A stretch of DNA of 10,634 bases from positions 1 through 10,634 of the forward strand of contig JAHWJE010000003.1 of assembly GCA_019348575.1 (NCBI GenBank). Direction: 5' to 3'. The notes below the pieces were generated by a model. That model was not told the origin of the DNA, made no database searches, and was given only the letters and a program-made list of their open reading frames with translations. The translations under genes and the position numbers were made by a program. This document shows, in pieces, positions 1 through 7,086 of this stretch (position 1 is its first letter; each line of letters begins with the position of its first letter). This DNA comes from Actinomycetota bacterium (GTDB lineage Bacteria > Actinomycetota > Thermoleophilia > Solirubrobacterales > Solirubrobacteraceae).

Positions 1-239
1 TTCGAAAACGTCGTCAGCGCCACCGGCTCATGCGTCAGCAGCTCCGCATATGCACCCGCCACGCGCCGCGGCGTCTCTCGCAGTCCGTGATCGGTGAGAT
101 CGCGTCCAAGCGCTTCGAGCAGGTCGCCGACGGCGCGCTCGGCGGCGGCGATGTCGATCGTCGGCCGCTCGCCGCGCTGCACGCGCCCGTCGACGTGAAG
201 CGCGGCGACGCGAGCCACGCGGGAGTTCGCTGTGCCCAT
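1..239 (-). CDS. folE: GTP cyclohydrolase I, N-terminal part (runs off left edge)
   Basis: This is the first 79 codons of a minus-strand gene whose catalytic part lies outside the window. FolE converts GTP to 7,8-dihydroneopterin triphosphate, the first step of folate/pteridine synthesis. The visible N-terminal helices match the family: an A-E-R-A-V-x-D-L-L-x-A-L-G segment (about residues 34-46), then G-L-R-E-T-P-R-R-V-A (about 53-62), A-Y-A-E-L-L, and L-T-T-F, in the spacing seen in bacterial FolE. The zinc-binding Cys/His residues and catalytic core are not in view. The ATG at 239-237 is the first in frame. A purine-rich GGGGTGA lies about 13 bases upstream, a rather long spacing. It sits 31 bases after the AraC-type gene and is probably the last visible member of the ftsK-cinA run. 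Identity rests on the N-terminal signature only, so a FolE-like paralogue cannot be excluded. Confidence 0.85.
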   Translation of the reverse strand, partial: MGTANSRVARVAALHVDGRVQRGERPTIDIAAAERAVGDLLEALGRDLTDHGLRETPRRVAGAYAELLTHEPVALTTFS

Positions 240-270
240 GCGCAGATCAGCGTCACCCCGCGCTGCGGTC

Positions 271-999
271 TTACGTCCAGGTTTGCGGGGGCGACCGCTG
301 CTGCAGCAGCGCCGACGGCGGCAGGCCGGCGAGCGTGCGGCAGTCGTGGGTGAAGTGCGCCTGGTCGGCGTAGCCCGCTGCGGCCGCCGCCAGCGCGAGC
401 TCCTCCCCCGCGCGCGCGGCGGCGAGCGCGCGCTCGAGACGCAGCACGCGCGCCAGGCGCTTGGGGCCGTAGCCGACCGCCGCCTCGAAGCGCCGCCGCA
501 GCTGACGTGCGCTGACGCCGAGCTCGCGCGCGAGCGCCTCGACGCGCGTGCTCGGATCCTGCAGCTTCGCGACCGCTGCCCGGACGAGAGGATCGGGGGG
601 CGCGATCTGCGGCACGCGGGCGGCGAGCGCGCCGAGCAGCGCGCCGGCGGCGTCCTCGCAGCGCGCGATGTGCTCCTCCAGGCGGCGGGCGTCGTCGTCC
701 CACACGTCCTGCAGCGCGACGCGCGCGTCGCGCAGCTCGGCAGCGTCGACGCCGAGCAGCGCCGCGCCCGCGCCCGGCCGCATCCGCACGCCGACGACGC
801 GCGCGCCGGGGCGAACGCGCACGAGAAAGGCGGTCGTGTTGGCGCCGACGACCTGCATCCCCAGCCCCTCGCTCCACACGATGTCGATGCAGCCGTCCGG
901 CACGACGCGCACCGGCGCGCCGCCGTCGCCGCCGCGCTCCCAGGCGCACTCGACCCACGGCACGAGCCCGATCGCCGGCGCACGCTCACGGTAGGACAC
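271..999 (-). CDS. AraC-family transcriptional regulator
   Basis: A 242-residue DNA-binding protein. The C-terminal third has the two helix-turn-helix motifs of the AraC/XylS family: R-V-E-A-L-A-R-E-L-G-V-S-A-R-Q-L-R-R-R-F at about 152-171, and a second around A-A-A-A-G-Y-A-D-Q-A-H-F at 205-216 followed by R-T-L-A-G-L-P-P-S (221-229). The N-terminal part, with P-D-G-C-I-D-I-V-W at 34-42 and G-V-R-M-R-P-G-A at 70-77, resembles the uncharacterised N-terminal domain of many actinobacterial AraC proteins (I believe DUF6597), not a sugar-binding cupin that I can name. The start is a GTG at 999-997; the first internal Met is at residue 48, too late to keep the N-terminal domain. No strong ribosome binding site is visible. 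It lies 19 bases after thpR and 31 before folE, so it is probably co-transcribed with both. The ligand and targets are unknown. Confidence 0.88.
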   Translation of the reverse strand: MSYRERAPAIGLVPWVECAWERGGDGGAPVRVVPDGCIDIVWSEGLGMQVVGANTTAFLVRVRPGARVVGVRMRPGAGAALLGVDAAELRDARVALQDVWDDDARRLEEHIARCEDAAGALLGALAARVPQIAPPDPLVRAAVAKLQDPSTRVEALARELGVSARQLRRRFEAAVGYGPKRLARVLRLERALAAARAGEELALAAAAAGYADQAHFTHDCRTLAGLPPSALLQQRSPPQTWT

Positions 1000-1018
1000 C
1001 GGCTGACAGTACCGCCGC

Positions 1019-1552
1019 TCAGGGCAGGGCGACGCGCTGCAGCGGCTCGTAGCGCGCGCCGCCGGGGCCGGTCTGCGAGCGATACAGCGTCAGCGACGGC
1101 GCCTGGAAGGACAGCGGCGGCGCGGGCCGCCGCAGTGGGCGCCGCGCGTCGATCCGCGTCCCGCGCGGGACGCGGCCGACGGTCACGTGCGGCCTGAAGG
1201 GGCGCGCCTCCGGCGCAACGGCGATCGCGCGCTCGAGCGCCGCGACGAGATCGGCCTGCAGCGCCGCGAGCGCGGCGCTTTCGCGCAGCGCGACGGTCAG
1301 CACCCCGGGACGCCGCGGCGGCAGCCACAGCGCGCCGGCGCACTCCAGCGCCTCCAGCGGCCGCGCGCACGACCCGAGCAGGTTTCCGGCCAGCGCCGCC
1401 TCGTCCTCGTCGCACGATCCGAGGAACGCGAGCGTGACGTGCAGGCTCTCGACCGCCACGCGGCGCACTGCGGGCGGCGCCGCCTCGTCGGCCCACGCCG
1501 CGAGCGTCGCGCGCACCGCCGCGGGCAGGTCGAGCGCGACGAACAGGCGCAC
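1019..1552 (-). CDS. thpR: RNA 2',3'-cyclic phosphodiesterase (2H family, ThpR/LigT)
   Basis: A 177-residue protein of the 2H phosphoesterase superfamily, about the usual length. Both diagnostic H-x-T-x motifs are present: H-V-T-L at 38-41 (His38, Thr40) and H-V-T-V at 122-125 (His122, Thr124), each in the expected context (S-L-H-V-T-L-A-F-L-G and F-R-P-H-V-T-V-G-R). It begins M-R-L-F-V-A-L-D-L-P, the standard N-terminus. Bacterial family members hydrolyse 2',3'-cyclic phosphate ends to 2'-phosphates and can ligate tRNA halves in vitro; the physiological substrate is unsettled. The start codon is GTG at 1552-1550, six bases after the cinA stop, which suggests translational coupling. The cinA-thpR pairing is common in actinobacteria. 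Nothing looks damaged. Confidence 0.93.
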   Translation of the reverse strand: MRLFVALDLPAAVRATLAAWADEAAPPAVRRVAVESLHVTLAFLGSCDEDEAALAGNLLGSCARPLEALECAGALWLPPRRPGVLTVALRESAALAALQADLVAALERAIAVAPEARPFRPHVTVGRVPRGTRIDARRPLRRPAPPLSFQAPSLTLYRSQTGPGGARYEPLQRVALP

Positions 1553-1558
1553 GCGGCG

Positions 1559-2863
1559 TCAGCCGCCGTCGTCGAGCAGCAAGCGCCGCACGAGGTGAAG
1601 CGCGACGGTGGTCGAGCGGTCGCGGACGTCGGCGCGGCCGCCGGGCAGCGTCACCGAGCGCGTGAGCCGGCGCCCGTCGCCGTGGGTCACGGACAGCCAG
1701 ACGAGCCCGACGGGCTTGTCCGCGGTCGCGCCGCCGGGGCCGGCGATGCCGGTGACGCCGACGCCGACGTCGGCGCCCAGCCGCGTCGCGGAGCCCTCGG
1801 CGAGCGCCTGCGCGACCTCGACCGACACGGCGCCCGCCCGATCGATGACCGTCGGATCGACGCCGGCCAGCGCGCTCTTCGCCTCGTTGGCGTAGACGAC
1901 GAGGCCGCCGAGGACGTACGCCGACGACCCCGCCAGGTCGGTCAGCCGCCCGGCGAGGAGCCCGCCGGTGCACGACTCCGCGACCGCGATCGTCTGCACC
2001 GGGCGCGACCCGTCTCCGCGAAGCAGCCGGAAGACCTGCTCGTCGACGCTCGTGCCGTCTTCGGAGAACAGCGTGCGCGGATGGCGTTCGCGCACGAGCT
2101 GCGCGAACGCGTCGTAGACGGCGCCCGCGGCAGGTTCGTAGCGGGTGACGACCTCGACCTCGCCGCGCCGCAGGCAGGTCGTGATCTCGAGTCGCTCGAG
2201 CTCGATCCCGGCATCCTGCGCGGCGCGCAGCGTCGCCGCGATCTCGGACTCCGGGATCCCGTACAGGCGCAGCATGTCGCGCCGGTACTCGACGGCGCCC
2301 GCCAGCGCCGCCCGCAGCGCCTCGCTCGTCGCGATCGCCGTGCGCCACATCGGCTGCAGCTCGCGCGGCGGCCCCGGCAGCACGACGACGGTGGGCCCGT
2401 CGCCCGACCGGGGCGTCACGACGAGCCCCGGCGCCGTGCCGACCGGCTCGAGGATCTCCGCGCCGGCCGGGATCACCGCCTGCTTGCGGTTGGAGACGAG
2501 GATCGCCTCCGGGTCGAGATCGGGCCAGCGCGCCATCAGCGGGCGCAGGATCTCGCCGATCCGTGCTTGCAGCGGCTCGTCGAGCACCATCTCGCGGTCC
2601 TGGAACTCTCCCACGACGGCGGCCGTCAGGTCGTCGGCGGTCGGGCCGAGACCGCCGCTCGTGACGATCAGCGCGCAGCCCTCGGAGGCCAGGAAGCGCA
2701 GCGCGCGCAGGATGTCCTCGGGACGGTCGCCCACGACGGCGATCGCGATCGGCTCTGCGCCGAGCACGTGCAGCTGCTCGGACAGCCACGGCCCGTTGCG
2801 GTCCGCGACGCGGCCGGTCAGCACCTCGGTGCCCGTCACGACGATCCCCGCGCGAACGCTCAT
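1559..2863 (-). CDS. cinA: CinA family protein: nicotinamide-nucleotide amidohydrolase
   Basis: A 434-residue two-domain CinA of normal full length. The N-terminal MoaB/MogA-like domain (COG1058 type, about 1-170) carries G-T-E-V-L-T-G-R at 11-18, N24 and the [10 protein letters not shown] loop at 69-78; in other bacteria this domain hydrolyses ADP-ribose. The C-terminal domain (about 275-430) carries A-E-S-C-T-G-G at 295-301, with Ser297 as the expected catalytic residue, and the G-I-A-G-P-G-G motif at 372-378. This domain deamidates nicotinamide mononucleotide to nicotinate mononucleotide for NAD recycling. The old name, competence/damage-inducible, comes from Gram-positive relatives where cinA is next to recA. 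It starts with ATG 10 bases after the rodZ-like gene and ends six bases before thpR. Both active sites appear intact. Confidence 0.95.
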   Translation of the reverse strand: MSVRAGIVVTGTEVLTGRVADRNGPWLSEQLHVLGAEPIAIAVVGDRPEDILRALRFLASEGCALIVTSGGLGPTADDLTAAVVGEFQDREMVLDEPLQARIGEILRPLMARWPDLDPEAILVSNRKQAVIPAGAEILEPVGTAPGLVVTPRSGDGPTVVVLPGPPRELQPMWRTAIATSEALRAALAGAVEYRRDMLRLYGIPESEIAATLRAAQDAGIELERLEITTCLRRGEVEVVTRYEPAAGAVYDAFAQLVRERHPRTLFSEDGTSVDEQVFRLLRGDGSRPVQTIAVAESCTGGLLAGRLTDLAGSSAYVLGGLVVYANEAKSALAGVDPTVIDRAGAVSVEVAQALAEGSATRLGADVGVGVTGIAGPGGATADKPVGLVWLSVTHGDGRRLTRSVTLPGGRADVRDRSTTVALHLVRRLLLDDGG

Positions 2864-2873
2864 CGCTCGCGTG

Positions 2874-3641
2874 TCAACGGCAGACGGGGCGCTTGTCCGC
2901 CGATAGCGGCTGGCGCCCCCGCCCGGGCGTGATCTCGACGCCGATCGGGTCGCTCGACGCGCGCAGCCGCTTGGGCTTGCCGTTGATCCGCAGGATCACC
3001 GCGTTGTTGCCGACGGTGAGCCGGAAGCGCCGCGAACGGAACGTGCGCGTGCGCTCGCCGGCCTGCAGCGTCACGCCGTCGACGAGCGTGCGGTCGCCCG
3101 CCTTCAGGCAGATGTACACCGGGCCCGTCGCCTCGAGTCCCAGCCGGACGGTGCGCGGACGGGCGCGCTCCTGCGCCGCCGGCGGCGGCGGGGCGACGTT
3201 GGGGGCCGCGGTCGTGGCGGTGCTCGTCGCCGGCGCGGTCGCCTCCTCGCCGGCGTCGTCGCCGGAGATTCCGAGCAGGTACAGCGCGAAGATCAGGCCG
3301 ACGAAGATCACGGCGACGAAGAACCAGGGCGGCAGTACCGGCGTCTGGCGGCGCCGCTCGCGTCCGGGAGCGGCGGCGCTGATCGGCTGCAGCTCGACGT
3401 CGCTGAGGCGCTCGTGGCGCAGCTTGTACTCGTCGACGAGCAGCTTTGCGTCGAGATCCAGCGCCTCGGCATACGTCCGCAGGAAGCTCTTGACGTAGGT
3501 CGGCCCCGGCAGCAGGTCCCACTCCTCGTTCTCCAGGGCGCGCAGGTACTTCGCGCGGATCTTCGTCTGCGCCTCGATCTCCGAGACGTCGATCCTCGCG
3601 CGCATCCGTGCCTCGCGCAGCGATGCCCCGATGTCCGGCAT
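2874..3641 (-). CDS. RodZ-like helix-turn-helix membrane protein
   Basis: A 255-residue protein with the RodZ architecture. A cytoplasmic helix-turn-helix domain at about 4-72 starts I-G-A-S-L-R-E-A-R and contains [10 protein letters not shown] and [15 protein letters not shown] charged linker ends in R-E-R-R-R. One transmembrane helix follows at about 104-124, then a Thr/Ala/Pro-rich spacer (about 134-160) and a C-terminal beta-rich DUF4115-type domain (about 165-238). In rod-shaped bacteria RodZ links MreB filaments to the elongation machinery. No MreB is in this window, so whether that role holds here is unknown; many actinobacteria carry such proteins beside pgsA or cinA. It is shorter than E. 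coli RodZ, mostly in the spacer. The start is ATG, 36 bases after ftsK, with only 10 bases to cinA. Confidence 0.85.
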   Translation of the reverse strand: MPDIGASLREARMRARIDVSEIEAQTKIRAKYLRALENEEWDLLPGPTYVKSFLRTYAEALDLDAKLLVDEYKLRHERLSDVELQPISAAAPGRERRRQTPVLPPWFFVAVIFVGLIFALYLLGISGDDAGEEATAPATSTATTAAPNVAPPPPAAQERARPRTVRLGLEATGPVYICLKAGDRTLVDGVTLQAGERTRTFRSRRFRLTVGNNAVILRINGKPKRLRASSDPIGVEITPGRGRQPLSADKRPVCR

Positions 3642-3677
3642 CAGTGGTTACTCACGGCGGCGACCACGCGCCAGAGG

Positions 3678-6284
3678 CTACTCGTGGGCCGGCGCGGGTT
3701 CGGCGGGCGAGGGGTCGAGCTCGACGACCGGCGCCGGAGCTGCTCCTGCGCCGCGCTCGCGCAGGTTTGCGACGAAGCGATCGACGTCGCCCGCCCCGAC
3801 GAGCACCTGACGCGGCTTGGAGCCCTCGTAGCCGCTGATGACGTTGCGCCGCTCGAGCATGTCGATCAGGCGGCCGGCACGCGTGTACCCCAGGCGCAGG
3901 CGGCGCTGGAGCATCGAGGTCGAAGCCGTCCCCATCTCGACGCACAGCCGGATCGCGTCCTCGAGCAGCGGATCCTCGTCGGGGCTGAAGCCGTCGTCGG
4001 CGGCGCCCTCCGCGGTCTCGTCCTCCTGCTGGACCTCGTCGAGCAGGTCCTCGCGCATCTCCGGCTCGCCCTGGCGGCGCCAGAACGTCGTCAGCGCCTC
4101 GATCTGCGGCTCGTCGATGTACGCGCCCTGGATGCGCTGCAGCTTCGACGAGCCGACGGGCGAGAAGAGCATGTCGCCCTGGCCCAGCAGCGACTCGGCG
4201 CCGTTGCAGTCGAGGATCACGCGCGAGTCGGTCTGCGAGGAGACAGAGAAGGCGATCCGCGACGGGACGTTGGCCTTGATCATGCCCGTGATGACGTCGA
4301 CCCGCGGCGACTGCGTGGCGAGCACGAGATGGATGCCGACCGCGCGGGCCTTCTGCGCGAGGCGGATGATCGAGTCCTCGACGTCGGCCGGCGCGACCAT
4401 CATGAGGTCGGCGAGCTCGTCGATGACGCAGAGGATGTAGGGCAGCTCGGGGTCGCCGCGCCTGACCCGGGAGCGATTCAGCTCGACGAGCGAGCGCGTC
4501 TTGGCCAGCGACATGACCGAGTAGCGCTGCTCCATCTCGCGGACGAGGTTCTGCAGCGCGTTGGCGGCCATCCGCGGGCTCGTGATGACCGGCGTGAGCA
4601 GGTGCGGGATCGACTCGTAGTGGTTGAGCTCGACCTGCTTGGGATCGATCAGCACGAGGCGCAGGTCGTGCGGCGTCGCGCGCAGCAGGACGCTCGACAG
4701 CATCGCGTTGATGCATGCCGACTTGCCGGCGCCGGTCGTGCCGGCGACGAGCAGGTGCGGCATCTTCGCGAGGTCGGCGCCGATCGCCTTGCCGGCGACG
4801 TCCTTGCCCAGCCAGATCGTCAGCGGCGACCAGCCGGGCGGCGCGTCCTGGTTGACGTCGCCGAGCTGGACGATCCGCCGGCGCGCGTTGGGGACCTCGA
4901 CGCCGACCGCGGTCTTGCCCGGGATCGGCGCGAGGATGCGGATGTCGGTCGCGGCGAGCGCGTAGGCGAGGTCGTCCTTGAGCTGGGCGACCTTGCTCAT
5001 CTTGATGCCGGGCGCGAGGCGCAGCTCGAAGCGCGTGATGTGCGGCCCGGCGACGGTGCCGACGATCCTCGCCTCGACGCCGAAGTGGCCCAGCCCCTCG
5101 ATCAGGCGCTTGGCGGTGCGCTCCTGGCCGGCGGTGTCGGGCCGTGACTGCTCGGCGGACGAGCGCTTCAGCAGGTCGGGGTCGGGCAGGCGCCACTGGA
5201 AGTCCGGGTCGTCGGTGACCGAGCCGCGCAGGCGGCCCTGCGGCGTGAGCTCGTGGGGCGCGGGTGCCGGGCGCGCGGGCGGCAGGACGGCGGTGGCGTC
5301 GCGGTCGTCCTCGTGCTCGGGCTCCGGCGCGGGCTCCCGCTCGTCGTGCGCGAGCGACTCGGGCTCGGGCTCCGGCTCGTCGTACGCGAGCGGCTCGGGC
5401 TCAGGCTCGGGCTCGGCCGGCTCGTCACGCAGCGGCGCCTCGTCCTGCGCCGGCGGCTCGCCGTAGATGTCGGGAAAGCGCGCCGCACCGGACCAGAAGC
5501 CGTCCCTTCCGGACCCCATCGCGGGCGCCTCGACGTGCGTCGAGCGCACCACGAGCTCGCGGTCGGCGGGCTCGGGCGGATGGCGGGGCCCGGGCTCGGG
5601 GTCGGGCAGCGGCTCGGCGGGAGACGCGGGCCGGCGCGCGCGGACGGGAACCGTGCGGCCGATCGCGCGCGTCGTGTCCGCCAGCCCGGAGCCCGTCGCG
5701 CGCAGGATGCCGGCGACCGACGCCCCGGTCAGCAGCAGGGCGCCCGCGACGAGCAGGAAGACCGCGAGGATGTGCGCGCCGATCGTCGAGGCCGCGGTCG
5801 CGACGCAGTACAGCAGCGCGTCGCCGACGATCCCGCCGCGCCGCTCGAAGAACGCCGCGTTCCAGTAGCCGTCGCGCTCCCCGTCGGGTCCGATCCCGAA
5901 CGTCCCCGCGGCGAGCATGAGCGTCAGCGCGGCGAACAGGCACAGCGCGCCCGACCGGAACGGCCGCACCGCGGGCAGCACGGGACGCAGCACGAGGATC
6001 GCGCCCGCGGCGACGATCGCGACGGGCACGGCGTGCGCGACCTGCCCGAACACGTAGGCCAGCCCGTCCTTCGCCAGATGACCGGCCGCGCCGGCGTCCC
6101 AGCCGAGGTACTGCGGGAAGGCGAGAAAGACGCCGACCGCGACGAGGCCGAGGCCGATGAGGTCCATGTGGCGCTGCTCGAGCGCAGGCAGGCCGAGCGC
6201 GCCCAGCGACGAGCGCCGTGCGCGAGCACGCGGCTTGCTCTTGGCCGGCGGGCGGCGTGATGCGGGCTTGCGGGCTGCGGCCAT
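3678..6284 (-). CDS. ftsK: FtsK/SpoIIIE family DNA translocase
   Basis: An 868-residue septal DNA pump that clears and aligns chromosome ends at division. A basic N-terminal tail (1-26) is followed by a membrane region with hydrophobic stretches at about 42-60, 84-105, 111-131, 151-170 and 174-194. A long Pro/Glu-rich linker (about 215-345) follows. The alpha/beta motor (about 385-735) has Walker A G-T-T-G-A-G-K-S at 515-522, I-D-P-K-Q-V-E-L at 546-553 and Walker B V-I-D-E-L-A-D-L at 620-627 (D622, E623). The C-terminal gamma winged helix (about 772-830) has S-T-S-M-L-Q-R-R-L-R-L-G-Y-T-R-A-G-R-L-I and G-S-K-P-R, the part that reads polarity sequences and contacts XerD in other species. Length and motifs are complete. 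It heads the minus-strand run and is divergent from the response regulator; the ATG at 6284 is the only start that keeps the basic tail. Confidence 0.96.
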   Translation of the reverse strand: MAAARKPASRRPPAKSKPRARARRSSLGALGLPALEQRHMDLIGLGLVAVGVFLAFPQYLGWDAGAAGHLAKDGLAYVFGQVAHAVPVAIVAAGAILVLRPVLPAVRPFRSGALCLFAALTLMLAAGTFGIGPDGERDGYWNAAFFERRGGIVGDALLYCVATAASTIGAHILAVFLLVAGALLLTGASVAGILRATGSGLADTTRAIGRTVPVRARRPASPAEPLPDPEPGPRHPPEPADRELVVRSTHVEAPAMGSGRDGFWSGAARFPDIYGEPPAQDEAPLRDEPAEPEPEPEPLAYDEPEPEPESLAHDEREPAPEPEHEDDRDATAVLPPARPAPAPHELTPQGRLRGSVTDDPDFQWRLPDPDLLKRSSAEQSRPDTAGQERTAKRLIEGLGHFGVEARIVGTVAGPHITRFELRLAPGIKMSKVAQLKDDLAYALAATDIRILAPIPGKTAVGVEVPNARRRIVQLGDVNQDAPPGWSPLTIWLGKDVAGKAIGADLAKMPHLLVAGTTGAGKSACINAMLSSVLLRATPHDLRLVLIDPKQVELNHYESIPHLLTPVITSPRMAANALQNLVREMEQRYSVMSLAKTRSLVELNRSRVRRGDPELPYILCVIDELADLMMVAPADVEDSIIRLAQKARAVGIHLVLATQSPRVDVITGMIKANVPSRIAFSVSSQTDSRVILDCNGAESLLGQGDMLFSPVGSSKLQRIQGAYIDEPQIEALTTFWRRQGEPEMREDLLDEVQQEDETAEGAADDGFSPDEDPLLEDAIRLCVEMGTASTSMLQRRLRLGYTRAGRLIDMLERRNVISGYEGSKPRQVLVGAGDVDRFVANLRERGAGAAPAPVVELDPSPAEPAPAHE
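5340..5411. repeat. 36-bp in-frame tandem repeat in the FtsK linker
   Basis: Two adjacent 36-base units (5340-5375 and 5376-5411) differ at only a few positions and encode two near-identical 12-residue units, P-E-P-E-P-E-P-L-A-Y-D-E and P-E-P-E-P-E-S-L-A-H-D-E, in the acidic linker of FtsK. A degraded third unit (R-E-P-A-P-E-P-E-H-E-D-D) follows toward the C-terminus. The unit is a multiple of three, so gain or loss changes linker length without breaking the frame. Confidence 0.85.
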
Positions 6285-6307
6285 GGTTGCGCCGCTCGTT
6301 GCTTCGA

Positions 6308-6322
6308 CGCCGGCCGCCGGCG
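6308..6322. repeat. 15-bp perfect palindrome in the ftsK leader region
   Basis: CGCCGGC, one central C, then GCCGGCG: a perfect odd-centred palindrome 23 bases upstream of the ftsK ATG. It could be a regulator site or, in ftsK mRNA, a hairpin. GC-rich palindromes are easy to get by chance here, so function is unproven. Confidence 0.4.
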
Positions 6323-6342
6323 CTCCTGCCTGCGCATCGCCG

Positions 6343-6352
6343 GCACCGGTGC
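6343..6352. repeat. 10-bp perfect palindrome GCACCGGTGC
   Basis: A perfect 10-base palindrome in the middle of the ftsK/response-regulator divergent region, 21 bases from the end of the 15-bp palindrome. It is a candidate half of a regulator site; nothing else supports it. Confidence 0.3.
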
Positions 6353-6362
6353 TCGAGGTTCC

Positions 6363-6378
6363 CTTAACGTGTGTTGAG
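6363..6378. promoter_or_regulatory. Imperfect inverted repeat CTTAAC-N4-GTTGAG
   Basis: Six-base arms with one mismatch around GTGT, forming an AT-richer island in the otherwise GC-rich divergent region. It overlaps the candidate -35 of the response regulator gene, so a protein bound here would affect that promoter and possibly ftsK. OmpR-type regulators more often bind direct repeats, so autoregulation is only a guess. Confidence 0.35.
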
Positions 6379-6393
6379 CCGGCGGCCTACCCT
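6364..6393 (+). promoter_or_regulatory. Candidate sigma70-type promoter for the two-component operon
   Basis: TTAACG (6364-6369) and TACCCT (6388-6393) are separated by 18 bases. The second fits the actinobacterial TAnnnT -10 pattern. Only nine bases separate it from the ATG at 6403, so transcription would start within a few bases of the start codon, giving a leaderless or almost leaderless mRNA. GAGG at 6397-6400 is too close to the ATG to serve as a normal ribosome binding site, which fits that reading. Confidence 0.4.
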
Positions 6394-6402
6394 GATGAGG
6401 CC

Positions 6403-7086
6403 ATGCCGGAGCGCCCCCCACGCGTCCTCGTCGTCGAAGACGATCAGGAGATCGCTCAGGTTCTGCTGCGCTCGCTGCGGATGGAGGGCTACGAGGCGCG
6501 CGCGAGCTATGACGGCGAGGCGGCGCTCGCCGACGCGCGCGAGTTCAGCCCCGACCTCGTCGTCCTCGACCTCGGGCTGCCGAAGGTCGACGGCATCGAC
6601 GTGGCGCGCACGTTGCGCAGGGACGGCGGCGACGTCCCGATCCTCATGCTGACCGCCCGCGACGCGGTCGACGCACGCGTCGAGGGCCTCGACGCCGGCG
6701 CCGACGACTACCTCGTCAAGCCCTTCGAGCGCCAGGAGCTGCTCGCCCGCCTGCGTGCGCTGCTGCGCCGCCGCCCGCCGCGCGGCAGCGCCTCGCTCGT
6801 CGTCGGCGACCTGCAGCTCAACCCCGACACGCACGAGGTCCGCCGCCTGGACCGCGAGATCGAGCTCACGCAGCGCGAGTTCGAGCTACTGGAGTACCTG
6901 ATGCGAAACGAGCGTATCGTCGTTCCCCGGCAGCGACTACTGGAAGAGGTATGGGGCTACGATCCCTTCGCGACGACGAACACGATCGAGGTGTTCGTAT
7001 CGAACTTGAGAAGGAAGCTGGAAGCCGGCGATGAGCCGCGTCTCCTCCATACGATCCGCGGCGCTGGCTACGTTCTCCGCGCCTAG
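6403..7086 (+). CDS. OmpR/PhoB-family response regulator
   Basis: A 227-residue response regulator. The receiver domain (about 7-120) has the acidic pair at E12/D13/D14, phosphoacceptor Asp56 in V-V-L-D-L-G-L-P, Thr84 in M-L-T-A-R and Lys106 in L-V-K-P-F. The C-terminal winged helix (about 128-227) has L-T-Q-R-E-F-E-L-L-E-Y-L, the V-W-G-Y-D-P-F segment, V-F-V-S-N-L-R-R-K-L and the ending I-R-G-A-G-Y-V-L-R-A typical of OmpR/PhoB DNA-binding domains. It is expected to be phosphorylated by the kinase encoded just downstream, with which it overlaps by 56 bases. The ATG at 6403 was chosen because the receiver starts five residues later; longer in-frame openings upstream read into the divergent intergenic region. 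Codon use changes abruptly in the last 66 codons (see findings). Targets are unknown; the envelope genes nearby are natural candidates. Confidence 0.95.
   Translation: MPERPPRVLVVEDDQEIAQVLLRSLRMEGYEARASYDGEAALADAREFSPDLVVLDLGLPKVDGIDVARTLRRDGGDVPILMLTARDAVDARVEGLDAGADDYLVKPFERQELLARLRALLRRRPPRGSASLVVGDLQLNPDTHEVRRLDREIELTQREFELLEYLMRNERIVVPRQRLLEEVWGYDPFATTNTIEVFVSNLRRKLEAGDEPRLLHTIRGAGYVLRA
7019..7024 (+). promoter_or_regulatory. Ribosome binding site for the histidine kinase, inside the regulator gene
   Basis: TGGAAG ends six bases before the ATG at 7031, with a second purine run AAGGAAG at 7011-7017. Together they support the early kinase start that overlaps the regulator gene. The only later in-frame standard start, a GTG near 7139, falls inside the first membrane helix. 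Confidence 0.6.

Noticed and set aside
30..353. A 107-codon plus-strand frame at the left edge
   Set aside because: It lies opposite the FolE N-terminus and the end of the AraC-type gene and resembles no protein.
1187..2932. A 581-codon plus-strand open frame antisense to cinA and thpR
   Set aside because: It is Arg/Ala/Asp-rich with no domain, and lies opposite genes with clear catalytic motifs; long antisense frames are expected at this GC content.
3414..5147. A 577-codon plus-strand open frame antisense to ftsK and the rodZ-like gene
   Set aside because: Low-complexity composition, no recognisable domain, and fully explained by the GC-rich third positions of ftsK.
5340..5411. CRISPR-like direct repeats
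   Set aside because: The two 36-base units are contiguous with no spacer and are in frame within ftsK, so this is a protein repeat.
5253..6260. A 335-codon plus-strand open frame opposite the FtsK N-terminal region
   Set aside because: The Gly-Leu-Arg repeats mirror the acidic Pro-Glu linker codons of ftsK read backward; no independent support.
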